The notes below the pieces were generated by a model. That model ran no database searches and was not told the origin of the DNA. It saw only the letters and a program-made list of their open reading frames with translations. 57,352 bases of DNA from an uncultured Campylobacter sp. (GTDB lineage Bacteria; Campylobacterota; Campylobacteria; Campylobacterales; Campylobacteraceae), in NCBI RefSeq assembly GCF_938041645.1, contig NZ_CALIST010000073.1:1-57352 (forward strand), written 5' to 3'. The first letter of the stretch is position 1; the number at the start of each line of letters is the position of its first letter. Below, one piece after another: positions 1 to 8,136 of this stretch. The position numbers and the translations under genes are program-made.

Positions 1-2
1 CT

Positions 3-101
3 TACTTGCGCGCTTTTATGCTTCGAATTTTACAGCCGAATTTTAAAGATACGGGGGAAGTAGAATTGGGTGACGGAATTTTGAGGCTAAATTTTAATTG
101 A
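3..101 (+). CDS. 3' end of an unidentified gene (partial)
   Basis: An open frame enters from the left edge and stops with TGA at 99-101. It gives about 32 residues ending in ELGDGILRLNFN. Its composition looks coding rather than random, with mixed charged and hydrophobic residues and no stop in this frame. The product cannot be recognised from so short a tail. It would converge on map, which ends at 336 on the other strand. The remaining 235 bases up to map are AT-rich with many AAATTT-type words and no recognisable gene. Confidence 0.35.
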   Translation, partial: YLRAFMLRILQPNFKDTGEVELGDGILRLNFN

Positions 102-335
102 AAGCGAATCTAAGAGCGAAGCTACAAAACGAGGCTTTAAAAACAGAAAGCATGAGCTAAAGCACAACCTTTAAAATTTTACGGCTAGGCTACAAACCGT
201 CGCGACAGATTTTAAAATTTCTAGTGCGATAGGTTTCCTTTGGATAAAATTTATACGTGAAGCGGCTGAAGTAAAATTCTAAGACACGAGCAGTGTAAAA
301 TTTTAACTAGGCCGCGTTAGTTTTTACGCGAAATT

Positions 336-1094
336 CTATGCGACGCTTAGGACTTCTACCTTACCGTCAAAAACCGCCATGCAGTGCTCATAGTGGCTAG
401 TGCGGAGCCCATCCTTGCTTCTCGTGCTCCATTTATCCTCGGCGATGACCGGCGTGCCGTCCTTTTGGCAGATCATCGGCTCGATGCAAAAAACCATGCC
501 GTTTTTGATTTTGGGGCCCGATTTTGGATTGTTGCCCTCTAGATAGTTTGGGATCTCAGGCTCTTCGTGCGGGTGCTTGCCGATGCCGTGACCGCAGAAG
601 CCGTATAGCGGCACGAAGCCGCGCGCGCGAATAAATTTCTCGATCTCGAAGCTTAGCTCTTTGAAGTGCATTCCTACCCTGATCGTTTTGATGGCAAACT
701 CCAGCGTATCCTTGCTGCATGCGATGAGCTCCTCGTCGGCTTTTGAAATTTTACCGACGGGCAGGGTGCGGGCGCTGTCGCCGAAATATCCGTTTAGCTT
801 CGAGCCCAAATCGACGCCTAAGATATCGCCCTCCTGCAAGATCGTTTCGTCGGGGATGCCGTGGATGATGACTTCATTTAGCGAGAGGCAAGCGGCGTTT
901 GGAAAGCCGTATAGCCCTTTAAAGGCAGGATACGCGCCCTTGGAGGTGATGAAATCGTCAATCTTTTTATCGACTTCGAGCAGGCTAAGACCCGGCTTTA
1001 TAAATGAAGCCGCGTAATCAAGGGCCTGCGCGACGATCCTATTCGCTGCACGCAGCCCCTCTAAATCTTTTTTTGTTTTAAGCAAAATTGCCAT
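336..1094 (-). CDS. map: type I methionine aminopeptidase
   Basis: Removes the initiator methionine from new cytosolic proteins. At 252 residues it has the usual bacterial length. The dinuclear metal site is complete: Asp95 (in GVDLGS), Asp106 (GDSART), His169 (GHGIGKHPH), Glu205 (CIEPMI) and Glu236 (HYEHCM); His79 is the substrate-contacting histidine. The ATG lies two bases after the secY stop with no strong Shine-Dalgarno sequence, so translation is probably coupled to secY. It is the last gene of the ribosomal operon, a common place for map in Campylobacter and many other bacteria. Confidence 0.97.
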   Translation of the reverse strand: MAILLKTKKDLEGLRAANRIVAQALDYAASFIKPGLSLLEVDKKIDDFITSKGAYPAFKGLYGFPNAACLSLNEVIIHGIPDETILQEGDILGVDLGSKLNGYFGDSARTLPVGKISKADEELIACSKDTLEFAIKTIRVGMHFKELSFEIEKFIRARGFVPLYGFCGHGIGKHPHEEPEIPNYLEGNNPKSGPKIKNGMVFCIEPMICQKDGTPVIAEDKWSTRSKDGLRTSHYEHCMAVFDGKVEVLSVA

Positions 1095-1096
1095 TT

Positions 1097-2362
1097 TTAT
1101 AGCCCGACCGCGCTTAGGGTCTGATATTTGTTCATATAGATCTGCGCTTCAATGCGCCTCATCGTATCAAGAGCGACGGAGACGACGATCAGCACGCTGG
1201 TACCGCCGAAATAAAACGGCACGCCCATAAATTTAACGAGCAGCCACGGGATGACGGTTACGAGGCCGAGATAGATCGAGCCCCAAAACGTAAGGCGGCT
1301 GGCAACTTCGTTTAAAAAGCTCGCCGTTCCCTCGCCCGGACGAATGCCCGGGATAAATCCGCCCTGCTTCTTTAAATTTTCGCTTATATCTTTTGAATTA
1401 AACGCGATCGATGCGTAAAAATACGCAAAAAACACAACCAAAACAAAAGTTAGGAAGTTAAAAAAGTAGTTGCTCGGGCTTAAGAAATCGTGGATCTTTT
1501 GGATGATCGGATTGGTGCTTGCCTGCAAAATAGTGGTCGGAAACATCAAAATCGCGCTTGCAAAAATAGGCGGAATGACGCCGCTTAAATTTAGCTTGAT
1601 CGGCACATAGTTCATAATGCGCTTGTTTTGATTCGCCATCAATACCTTGCGCGAAAACGAAACGGGAATTCTGCGCTCGCCCAGCTCTATGTAGATGATC
1701 ACGCCGATAGTGATCAAAACAATAGCTATGATAAGGGCAAGAATCAAGAAATTCATCTCGCCGGTATTTACTAAATTTACGGTACTTCCGATCGCTCTAG
1801 GGATGGCGCTTACGATACCTGCAAAGATAATAAGGCTGGTGCCGTTACCGACGCCGCGTTGCGTAATTTGTTCGCCGATCCACATCAAAAGCATGGTGCC
1901 TGCCAGCATCGAAATGCACGAGATGAAAACAAACTCGTTAGTATTCTCCGCCATTATCGCAGGCGCTCCGGTCTGTCCGTGGATGCCCTGTAAACCGATG
2001 CTAACGCCGATGGATTGAACCATAGCGATTGCGATGGTGGCGTATCGGATGATCTGCATATATTTCTGCATACCGTCGCGCTCTTTTTTGAGCTTGCCTA
2101 AATTTGGGAAGGTCGCGGCGAGCAGTTCCATAATGATCGAAGCGGTAATATAAGGCATAATGCCTAGCGAGATAACGCTGAATCGCTCCGCCGCGTTACC
2201 GCTAAACATATTAAACATTCCAAAAGCGTTGTTGCTATTGCTTTGAAAAAATTGCTTTATAACCTCAACGTCCACTCCCGGAACCGGCACGTAAGCTAGC
2301 AACCTATAGGCAAAAAGAAAGCCCAAAGTAATGAGAATTTTGTTGCGTAGCGATTTATTCAT
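1097..2362 (-). CDS. secY: preprotein translocase subunit SecY
   Basis: Channel-forming inner-membrane subunit of the Sec translocon. At 421 residues it shows about ten hydrophobic segments and conserved SecY stretches, such as the plug-side motif YRLLAYVPVPGVD near the N-terminus and GIRPGEGTASFL in the cytosolic loop between the eighth and ninth segments. The start overlaps the rplO stop by one base (TAATG), so translation is coupled. Its position between rplO and map is the classical spc-operon arrangement. No rpmD (L30) or adk intervenes. Confidence 0.98.
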   Translation of the reverse strand: MNKSLRNKILITLGFLFAYRLLAYVPVPGVDVEVIKQFFQSNSNNAFGMFNMFSGNAAERFSVISLGIMPYITASIIMELLAATFPNLGKLKKERDGMQKYMQIIRYATIAIAMVQSIGVSIGLQGIHGQTGAPAIMAENTNEFVFISCISMLAGTMLLMWIGEQITQRGVGNGTSLIIFAGIVSAIPRAIGSTVNLVNTGEMNFLILALIIAIVLITIGVIIYIELGERRIPVSFSRKVLMANQNKRIMNYVPIKLNLSGVIPPIFASAILMFPTTILQASTNPIIQKIHDFLSPSNYFFNFLTFVLVVFFAYFYASIAFNSKDISENLKKQGGFIPGIRPGEGTASFLNEVASRLTFWGSIYLGLVTVIPWLLVKFMGVPFYFGGTSVLIVVSVALDTMRRIEAQIYMNKYQTLSAVGL

Positions 2363-2763
2363 TATTTTTGTCCGCTAGACTTTACGTTCTCGTCTTTGAT
2401 CTTGCTAGCAAGCGCTTTTGCGCCTACGCCGATCAGCTTGATCTTTTTAACGGAATTCGAAATTTTATGAACGGATTTGATGCTTTCAATCGTAATCTCG
2501 CTAAGATCTTTGATAGCTTCGATTTTATCGACATTAATCACGTAAGGTTTTTCAAATTTAGAAGTAAAACCTACCTTTGGAAGCCTTCGTTGAATCGGCT
2601 GCTGACCGCCCTCGAAGCCTCTTTTTTCATGAGAGCCGGTACGTGCGGTCTGACCCTTGCCGCCGCGACCCGCAGTTTTACCCAGACCGCTTCCTTGACC
2701 GCGACCCAAGCGCTTAGTAGCGTGAGTCGAGCCTGGGGCTTTTTTAAGATTTTCTAATCCCAT
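2362..2763 (-). CDS. rplO: 50S ribosomal protein L15
   Basis: Large-subunit protein. The Gly/Arg-rich N-terminal half (KRLGRGQGSGLGKTAGRGGK, residues 18-37) is the rRNA-threading extension typical of L15, followed by HEKRGFEGGQQPIQRRLPK. At 133 residues it has the usual epsilonproteobacterial length. It lies 12 bases after rpsE and overlaps secY by one base. L30 (rpmD), which separates S5 and L15 in many bacteria, is absent, as expected for Campylobacter. Confidence 0.97.
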   Translation of the reverse strand: MGLENLKKAPGSTHATKRLGRGQGSGLGKTAGRGGKGQTARTGSHEKRGFEGGQQPIQRRLPKVGFTSKFEKPYVINVDKIEAIKDLSEITIESIKSVHKISNSVKKIKLIGVGAKALASKIKDENVKSSGQK

Positions 2764-2775
2764 CTTTTATCCTTG

Positions 2776-3219
2776 TTAGTGTTTTAACATACTAAGAGCT
2801 TTCATAGTAGCTCTTACGACATTTGAGGAGTTGTTCGAACCTAGCGATTTAGTGAGGATATCTTTAACACCCGCAAGCTCTAAAACTGGGCGGACTGAAC
2901 CGCCTGCGATAACGCCGGTACCTTCGCTCGCCGGCTTAAGTAAAATTTTGCTCGCATTGTATTTAACTTCGATATCGTGAGTGATAGTAGAGCCGTTTAA
3001 ATTTACCTTGATGATATTTTTAAACGCATCGTCCACCGCCTTTTTAATCGCGTCAGGAACCTCTTTGGATTTACCGAAGCCAAAGCCTACTAGACCGTTT
3101 CTATTGCCTACCACTACAAGCGCGGTAAATCTAAACCTTCTACCGCCCTTAACGACCTTCGTAACCCTACCGATATTGACGATTACCTCTTCGAATTCTT
3201 CTCTATTATACTTTTCCAC
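2776..3219 (-). CDS. rpsE: 30S ribosomal protein S5
   Basis: Small-subunit protein involved in translational accuracy. It carries the S5 double-stranded RNA-binding N-domain (GRVTKVVKGGRRFRF) and the C-terminal fold with GTGVIAGGSVRPVLE. I place the start at the GTG at 3219, giving MEKYNREEF, instead of the in-frame ATG two codons upstream. The Shine-Dalgarno sequence AAAGGA abuts that ATG but stands six bases from the GTG, and Campylobacter S5 proteins begin MEKYNREEF. The product is 147 residues. Confidence 0.96.
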   Translation of the reverse strand: MEKYNREEFEEVIVNIGRVTKVVKGGRRFRFTALVVVGNRNGLVGFGFGKSKEVPDAIKKAVDDAFKNIIKVNLNGSTITHDIEVKYNASKILLKPASEGTGVIAGGSVRPVLELAGVKDILTKSLGSNNSSNVVRATMKALSMLKH

Positions 3220-3234
3220 AATCATTCCTTTGGG

Positions 3235-3591
3235 TTATAGTTTGATGCCGTTTTGGCGTAGCGACTCGGCAAAGCTTGCGATTACGCCATGATACAAATA
3301 GCCATTGCGATCGAAAATCGCCTCGGAGATGCCTTTATCCCTTAGCTTGGAAGCCAAATCTTTAGCTAGGCTAGCCGCGCCCTCTTTGTTTGCCTTTAAA
3401 TTTAAAACCTTACCGCTGCTGGCGCACAAAGTAACGCTCGCCGCGTCGTCGATAGCCTGGGCGTAAACTGTCCTATTAGATTTGAAAATAGAAATTCTAG
3501 GGCAAGATGCGACGCCTGAAATTTTAGCGCGAATTCTTCTTTTTCTCTTGATTCGTAAAGAGATCTTTCTTTTTAATACGTTCTGTGTCAT
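3235..3591 (-). CDS. rplR: 50S ribosomal protein L18
   Basis: Binds 5S rRNA in the central protuberance. At 118 residues it has a basic N-terminus (KRKISLRIKRKRRIRAKISG), the conserved PRISIFKSNRTVYAQAIDD strand region and the C-terminal FDRNGYLYHG...FAESLRQNGI signature. It sits in the standard spc order between rplF and rpsE, with a ten-base gap to rplF. Confidence 0.97.
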   Translation of the reverse strand: MTQNVLKRKISLRIKRKRRIRAKISGVASCPRISIFKSNRTVYAQAIDDAASVTLCASSGKVLNLKANKEGAASLAKDLASKLRDKGISEAIFDRNGYLYHGVIASFAESLRQNGIKL

Positions 3592-3601
3592 TTCTCAACC
3601 C

Positions 3602-4138
3602 TTATTTCTTAGCTGTTTTTCCGGCTTTGCGGATGATATGCTCTTCAAGATACTTGATGCCTTTACCCTTATATGGCTCAGGCGGTCTGAATCCTCTGAT
3701 CTCGGCTGCTACTTGACCTACTTGCTGCTTGTCGTCGCCTTTGATGGTTACGACGTTTTTATCTACGGAAATTTCAATCCCCTTTGGAGACTCAAAATTT
3801 ATCGGATGCGAAAAGCCCAAATTTAGCTCAAGCACCTTGCCTTTCATCGCAGCTCTGTAGCCGACGCCGTTGATTTCGAGCTGTTTTGAAAAGCCCTCGG
3901 TAAGACCAAGGACGATATTGTTGGCTAAAGCGCGGTATGTTCCCCAATACGCCCTGCTCTGCCTATCTTCACCTTTAGGTGAGAATTCTATCTTTCCGTC
4001 TTCGATTTTTACATCGACATGACCTTTTAAATCAAGCTCTTTTTCGTTATTCGATTTTTTAAATTTTAACGACGAGCCGTCAATCTTGACCTCAACTCCG
4101 CTCGGGATAGAGATCGGTTTTTTACCAATTCTTGACAT
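3602..4138 (-). CDS. rplF: 50S ribosomal protein L6
   Basis: Large-subunit protein near the sarcin-ricin loop. At 178 residues it has the standard start MSRIGKKPISIPSGV and the C-terminal rRNA-binding signature RPPEPYKGKGIKY near residue 155. The 77-base gap to rpsH upstream is the widest between any two genes of this operon and holds a hairpin (see 4168-4209), so expression of this gene may be tuned separately from rpsH. Confidence 0.98.
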   Translation of the reverse strand: MSRIGKKPISIPSGVEVKIDGSSLKFKKSNNEKELDLKGHVDVKIEDGKIEFSPKGEDRQSRAYWGTYRALANNIVLGLTEGFSKQLEINGVGYRAAMKGKVLELNLGFSHPINFESPKGIEISVDKNVVTIKGDDKQQVGQVAAEIRGFRPPEPYKGKGIKYLEEHIIRKAGKTAKK

Positions 4139-4167
4139 AATTTTCCTTTTTATTTGTCTAGGGTATG

Positions 4168-4209
4168 TCTACTTTTACGAATGGATACCACAATGCCATA
4201 AAAAGTAGA
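4168..4209 (-). promoter_or_regulatory. intercistronic hairpin between rpsH and rplF
   Basis: A perfect nine-base inverted repeat, TCTACTTTT at 4168-4176 and AAAAGTAGA at 4201-4209, encloses a 24-base loop that contains a second short complementary pair (ATGG and CCAT). It fills most of the only sizeable gap inside an otherwise end-to-end operon. It has no U-tract for termination on the transcribed strand. It could be a processing site, a stability element or a ribosomal-protein binding site; the sequence does not say which. Confidence 0.4.
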
Positions 4210-4215
4210 AACTTC

Positions 4216-4611
4216 TTACCAGATCGTGCAAAGCACTTCGCCGCCGACGCCGGCTTTGTGCGCGTCGATACCGCTCATAACGCCTTTGCTTGTGCTAACG
4301 ACGACGGTTCCGTAGCCGTTTTTGAAGCGCTTGATCTCATCTTTGCCTTGATATACGCGGCGACCCGGAGTCGAAATTCTTTTAACTTCGTTTATCACGC
4401 TCCTGCCCTTTTCGTCGTATTTAAGCACTACGTTGATGATCTTTTTATTGTTTTCCTCTACTACGTTGTAGCTCTCGATATAGCCCTTCTCGGCTAAAAT
4501 TTTAAGCATAGCCTCAACGACGTTTGAGTGAAAAAGCTTAGTCGTATCTAGCCTTCGCATCGCAGCATTTCTGATGCGAGTTAATCCATCTGAAATAAGA
4601 TCGTTAATCAT
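4216..4611 (-). CDS. rpsH: 30S ribosomal protein S8
   Basis: Binds the central domain of 16S rRNA. In E. coli it also represses translation of the spc operon. At 131 residues it starts MINDLISDGLTRIRNA and carries the C-terminal signature STSKGVMSGIDAHKAGVGGE. It is preceded by a Shine-Dalgarno sequence just downstream of rpsN, and the order rpsN-rpsH-rplF is standard. Confidence 0.98.
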   Translation of the reverse strand: MINDLISDGLTRIRNAAMRRLDTTKLFHSNVVEAMLKILAEKGYIESYNVVEENNKKIINVVLKYDEKGRSVINEVKRISTPGRRVYQGKDEIKRFKNGYGTVVVSTSKGVMSGIDAHKAGVGGEVLCTIW

Positions 4612-4620
4612 CTCTTCTCC

Positions 4621-4806
4621 TTACCAGCTTGCTTTTTTTAGACCCGGGATCAAGCCCTCGTTTGCCATCTTGCGAAGGCAAACGCGACAAATTCCAAAAT
4701 CCTTATAAACAGAGTGCGGACGACCGCAAATTTGACATCTGGTATATGCGCGAGTGCTAAATTTAGCGGGGCGTTTCGCCTTGGCTACCATTGATTTTTT
4801 TGCCAT
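4621..4806 (-). CDS. rpsN: 30S ribosomal protein S14, zinc-binding type
   Basis: Small-subunit protein of the short, zinc-binding (C+) class, 61 residues. Two CxxC pairs, CQICGRPH and CRVC, form the zinc ribbon. The start at 4806 (MAKKSMVAKAKR) is preferred to an in-frame codon six residues upstream because it matches the family start and leaves a one-base gap after rplE. Only this zinc-dependent form is present in the window. Confidence 0.97.
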   Translation of the reverse strand: MAKKSMVAKAKRPAKFSTRAYTRCQICGRPHSVYKDFGICRVCLRKMANEGLIPGLKKASW

Positions 4807-4807
4807 A

Positions 4808-5353
4808 TCATTTTCCTTTTGCAAAAGGCATGCCGAATAGCTCTAGCAATTTAAATGCCTCTTTATCGTTATTTGTAGTCGTTACGACGGTTATATTCAT
4901 ACCGTGAGTTCTTAAAATTTGATCGTATTCGACCTCAGGGAACATTAGCTGCTCTTGCAAGCCGAAGTTGTAATTGCCACGTCCATCAAAGCCCGTTCTA
5001 GGTAGTCCTCGGAAATCCTTAACTCTAGGAAGCGCGATAGAGATCAGTTTGTCTAGGAAGGCAAACATCTGCTCCTTTCGTAACGTAACCATTATACCTA
5101 CCGGGAAACCTTCGCGCACTTTAAAGCCGGCAACCGATTTTTTTGCATTGACGATAAGCGCTTTTTGGCCTGCGATCAGCGAGATAGTATCGGCCATATT
5201 TTGAAGCACTTTTTGATCTTTGCTCGATTCGCCCGTTCCTACGCTGATAACGATCTTTTCAAGCGCTGGGATAAGCATAGGATTTTTTATATCAAATTCT
5301 TTCTGCAAAGCAGCTCTGATGGAATTAGCGTATTTATCTTTTAGTCTGCTCAT
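4808..5353 (-). CDS. rplE: 50S ribosomal protein L5
   Basis: Central-protuberance protein that binds 5S rRNA and contacts P-site tRNA. At 181 residues it includes the family signatures KIVISVGTGESS and RDFRGLPRTGFDGRGNY. The start is the ATG at 5353 (MSRLKDKY), just after the rplX stop. An in-frame TTG two codons earlier overlaps rplX and is less likely. Confidence 0.97.
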   Translation of the reverse strand: MSRLKDKYANSIRAALQKEFDIKNPMLIPALEKIVISVGTGESSKDQKVLQNMADTISLIAGQKALIVNAKKSVAGFKVREGFPVGIMVTLRKEQMFAFLDKLISIALPRVKDFRGLPRTGFDGRGNYNFGLQEQLMFPEVEYDQILRTHGMNITVVTTTNNDKEAFKLLELFGMPFAKGK

Positions 5354-5355
5354 AA

Positions 5356-5589
5356 TCAACCCTCTACCAACGCAACGTTTGAAATATCCATAGGCATCTC
5401 TTTGCTTGTAAAGCCGCCTTGCGGATTTTGCTCGGTTGGTTTGATAGCCTTTTTAGCTATTTTACAACCCTCGACGATAACTTGAGCTTTTTTAGGAAAC
5501 ACGGCCTTAACGGTGCCTGTTTTGCCCTTATCGTCACCTGCGATGATCTTTACTTGATCGCCCTTTTTAATCTTAAATTTTACTGCCAT
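5356..5589 (-). CDS. rplX: 50S ribosomal protein L24
   Basis: Assembly-initiating large-subunit protein. It is short (77 residues) and made almost entirely of the KOW domain, with the core KKGDQVKIIAGDDKGKTGTV at residues 8-27. Its start overlaps the rplN stop by one base, so translation is likely coupled. Confidence 0.97.
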   Translation of the reverse strand: MAVKFKIKKGDQVKIIAGDDKGKTGTVKAVFPKKAQVIVEGCKIAKKAIKPTEQNPQGGFTSKEMPMDISNVALVEG

Positions 5590-5957
5590 TATAAAACCTC
5601 CGGAGCCAGCGAAACGATCTTCATAAAACCGCCGTATCTGACCTCTCTACCGATAGGACCGAAAATACGAGTGCCGATCGGCTCTTTTTTTGAATCCAAA
5701 ATAACGGCTGCGTTCTCATCGAATCTAATTAGTGAGCCGTTGCCTCTGTGCAACTCTTTAGTCGTACGAACGACTACGGCTTTTACTACTTGACCGCGCT
5801 TAATCTTGCCGTTAGGGAGCGCTTTTTTTACAGAGCAAACGATAATATCGCCGATTGTGGCGTATCTTCTTTTGCTGCCGCCCAAAACTTTAATACACAT
5901 AAGTTCTTTTGCGCCGCTATTATCAGCTACCGCAAGTCTGGTAAAACTCTGTATCAT
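5589..5957 (-). CDS. rplN: 50S ribosomal protein L14
   Basis: Large-subunit interface protein, 122 residues, the canonical length. It starts MIQSFTRLAVADNSGAKELM and shows the conserved RGQVVKAVVVRT and RIFGPIGREVR blocks. It overlaps rpsQ by one base at the start and rplX by one base at the end. Confidence 0.98.
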   Translation of the reverse strand: MIQSFTRLAVADNSGAKELMCIKVLGGSKRRYATIGDIIVCSVKKALPNGKIKRGQVVKAVVVRTTKELHRGNGSLIRFDENAAVILDSKKEPIGTRIFGPIGREVRYGGFMKIVSLAPEVL

Positions 5958-6208
5958 TATTCAACTCCTGTTTTCAAAACCGCTTTTAAGCGAAACGATT
6001 TTCTAGCGCTTAGCGGTCTGCACTCGATCGCAGATATGGTATCGCCGATCTTTACGACGTTGTTCTCATCGTGGATCAGATATTTTTTAAATCTTTTTAC
6101 GATCTTTCTATATCTAGGGTGTATAACCCTTCGCTCTACCAAAACGGTAGCTGTTTTATCGCCCGCCTTCTTTACGACTACGCCTTGAATTTCTCTTTTA
6201 AATGCCAT
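5957..6208 (-). CDS. rpsQ: 30S ribosomal protein S17
   Basis: Small-subunit OB-fold protein, 83 residues, with the start MAFKREIQGVVVKKAGDKTA and the signature IGDTISAIECRPLSARKSFR. It lies nine bases after rpmC, in the standard order rplP-rpmC-rpsQ-rplN. Confidence 0.97.
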   Translation of the reverse strand: MAFKREIQGVVVKKAGDKTATVLVERRVIHPRYRKIVKRFKKYLIHDENNVVKIGDTISAIECRPLSARKSFRLKAVLKTGVE

Positions 6209-6217
6209 AACCTATCC

Positions 6218-6400
6218 TTATTTCGCTTTAATAGCGGTGTTGATTCTAGCGATATCTTTTTTGATAGCGCGAATCTCGTTAGGATTGCTTAGCTGCATAG
6301 TTTTTAGCTTTTGTCTAGCCGTAAATAAAAGCAACTTACTTTGTTTCAACATAGAATTTAGCTCAGCCAAATCTTTATCTTTCAAATCAGTATATTTCAT
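6218..6400 (-). CDS. rpmC: 50S ribosomal protein L29
   Basis: Small helical protein at the exit tunnel, part of the docking site for trigger factor and SRP. It is 60 residues long (MKYTDLKDKDLAELNSMLKQ) and has the family pattern LRxxxAxGQL replaced by the related LLLFTARQKLKTMQLSNP. Its 5' end overlaps the end of rplP by 14 bases, which suggests coupled translation. Confidence 0.96.
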   Translation of the reverse strand: MKYTDLKDKDLAELNSMLKQSKLLLFTARQKLKTMQLSNPNEIRAIKKDIARINTAIKAK

Positions 6401-6812
6401 TTTCGCTTTCCCTACTTACGATTTTCGTTTTAAAAGGTAGTTTATGAATCGAAAGCATAAGCGCCTCTTTAGCAACCTCTTCGCTAACGCCGGTCATCTC
6501 AAAAATGATCCTGCCCGGTTTTATATTCATTACCCACTCTTCTACGCCGCTCTTACCTTTACCCATACGAGTTTGTAGAGGCTTTTTGGTAAGCGGTTTG
6601 TCTGGGAATACCTTAATCCAAATTTTAGCTTGACGATTCACGAAGCGCGTCATCGCGACACGAGCCGCTTCGATCTGGCGAGAATTTACCCTACCCGCCT
6701 CTACCGCTTTGATACCGAAATCACCGAACGTCAAGGAATTTCCTCTCGTTGCGTAGCCGCGATTGCGACCTTTCATCATCTTGCGGTATTTTGTTCTTTT
6801 TGGCATCAACAT
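6387..6812 (-). CDS. rplP: 50S ribosomal protein L16
   Basis: Large-subunit protein near the A-site and peptidyl-transferase centre. It is 141 residues, begins MLMPKRTKYRKMMKGRNRG as in other Campylobacter, and carries the signature RMGKGKSGVEEWV. Two bases separate it from rpsC, and it overlaps rpmC by 14. Confidence 0.98.
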   Translation of the reverse strand: MLMPKRTKYRKMMKGRNRGYATRGNSLTFGDFGIKAVEAGRVNSRQIEAARVAMTRFVNRQAKIWIKVFPDKPLTKKPLQTRMGKGKSGVEEWVMNIKPGRIIFEMTGVSEEVAKEALMLSIHKLPFKTKIVSRESENEIY

Positions 6813-6814
6813 AA

Positions 6815-7510
6815 CTATTTACCTCTTCTTGGTCTGCGTGTTTTTTTAGGCGCATCATCGGTCTTTTCAGCCTGGATGCCTTTTTGTAAAATTTCACCCT
6901 TAAAGATCCAAACCTTAATGCCGATATTACCGTAAGTCGTATGCGCTTCGGCAAAGCCGTAATCGATCCTAGCCCTTAGAGTATGAAGCGGAACGCGTCC
7001 CTCCAAATACCATTCGGTTCTAGCCATCTCGGCGCCGCCTAAGCGACCTGCGACGCAAATTTTAATTCCCTTTGCACCTGCTTTTTGAGCGCTTTGGATG
7101 ACCTTTTTCATAGCGCGGCGGAATGCAACGCGGCGCTCTAGCTGCATAGCTACGTTTTCCGCAGCCAAAAGTGCGTTCGAGCCTACTTTGCGCTCCTCTT
7201 TGATATTGATGGCTATGTCTTTATTGACTAACTTAACGACTTCGCTTCTTAAATTTTCAACCTCGCCGCCTTTTTTGCCGATGATGATGCCCGGTCTTGC
7301 GGCTACGATCGTTACGCGAATTTTCTTAGCCGTTCTTTCGATAAGAATTTGGCTAATTCCCGCATAATAAAGCTTAGCTTTTAAAAATTTGCGGATCTTA
7401 TAATCCTCGCCGATACTTTCGGAAAGCGTCGCTTTAGAAGGAAACCATCTAGACTCCCAATTTCGATTAATTCCTAATCTTAAACCGATCGGATTTACTT
7501 TCTGTCCCAT
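6815..7510 (-). CDS. rpsC: 30S ribosomal protein S3
   Basis: Head-domain protein at the mRNA entry channel. It has 231 residues: an N-terminal MGQKVNPIGLRLGI, a KH domain with PGIIIGKKGGEVENLR around residue 75, and a C-terminal domain including GRLGGAEMARTEWY. A basic tail KKTRRPRRGK closes the protein. It abuts rplV directly. Confidence 0.98.
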   Translation of the reverse strand: MGQKVNPIGLRLGINRNWESRWFPSKATLSESIGEDYKIRKFLKAKLYYAGISQILIERTAKKIRVTIVAARPGIIIGKKGGEVENLRSEVVKLVNKDIAINIKEERKVGSNALLAAENVAMQLERRVAFRRAMKKVIQSAQKAGAKGIKICVAGRLGGAEMARTEWYLEGRVPLHTLRARIDYGFAEAHTTYGNIGIKVWIFKGEILQKGIQAEKTDDAPKKTRRPRRGK

Positions 7511-7843
7511 TTACGCTTCCTTCTTACTTGGTTTTGCTACTTCGACGATGATGTGCGAAGTAGGTTTGCGGATACGACTAGCCGTACCTCTGGCGCGCGG
7601 ACGAAATCTCTTAAGCACAGGACCAGCATCCACTCGGCAGCTTGTAACTACGACCTCTTCAGGCTCAAAGCCGCCGTTTGCGACCGCGCTTGAAATCGCC
7701 GTCGCGATATATTTCGCACCGCGATTAGGCGTAAATTCCAAAGTGGCAAGGGCAAATTCCGCATTCATGCCTTGAATTTGTTTTGCGATAAGTCTTGCTT
7801 TTGTCGGCGAAAGGCGAACAAATTTAATAGTTGATTTACTCAT
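7511..7843 (-). CDS. rplV: 50S ribosomal protein L22
   Basis: Exit-tunnel protein, 110 residues. The C-terminal beta-hairpin that reaches the tunnel wall contains RFRPRARGTASRIRKPTSHI, the region changed in macrolide-resistant strains of other bacteria. No unusual residue stands out by eye. It abuts rpsC and lies nine bases from rpsS. Confidence 0.97.
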   Translation of the reverse strand: MSKSTIKFVRLSPTKARLIAKQIQGMNAEFALATLEFTPNRGAKYIATAISSAVANGGFEPEEVVVTSCRVDAGPVLKRFRPRARGTASRIRKPTSHIIVEVAKPSKKEA

Positions 7844-7852
7844 ATTCTATCC

Positions 7853-8134
7853 TTACTTGCCGATCTTTTTCTGCACGGAGCCTTTGTGGCCCTTGAAAGT
7901 GCGCGTAGGAGCAAACTCGCCTAATTTATAACCGATATGATGCTCGGTGACGTAAACCGGGATAAAATTCTTTCCGTTATGAACGTTAAACGTAAGTCCG
8001 ATCATCTCAGGCACGATCGTGCTTCGTCTCGACCAAGTCTTGATCGGTTTGTTATCGCCGGATTTCTTTGCCGCAACGACTTTTTTCATTACGTGATCAT
8101 CTACGAAAGGACCTTTTTTTAGCGATCTAGCCAT
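7853..8134 (-). CDS. rpsS: 30S ribosomal protein S19
   Basis: Head protein contacting S13, 93 residues. It starts MARSLKKGPFVDDHVMKKV and ends with the family's VTEHHIGYKLGEFAPTRTF. It lies two bases after the rplB stop. Confidence 0.98.
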   Translation of the reverse strand: MARSLKKGPFVDDHVMKKVVAAKKSGDNKPIKTWSRRSTIVPEMIGLTFNVHNGKNFIPVYVTEHHIGYKLGEFAPTRTFKGHKGSVQKKIGK

Positions 8135-8136
8135 TT

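Noticed and set aside
661..1017. 118-codon plus-strand open frame across map
   Set aside because: It is the antisense shadow of map; the map product has all catalytic residues, and the antisense frame has no ribosome binding site.
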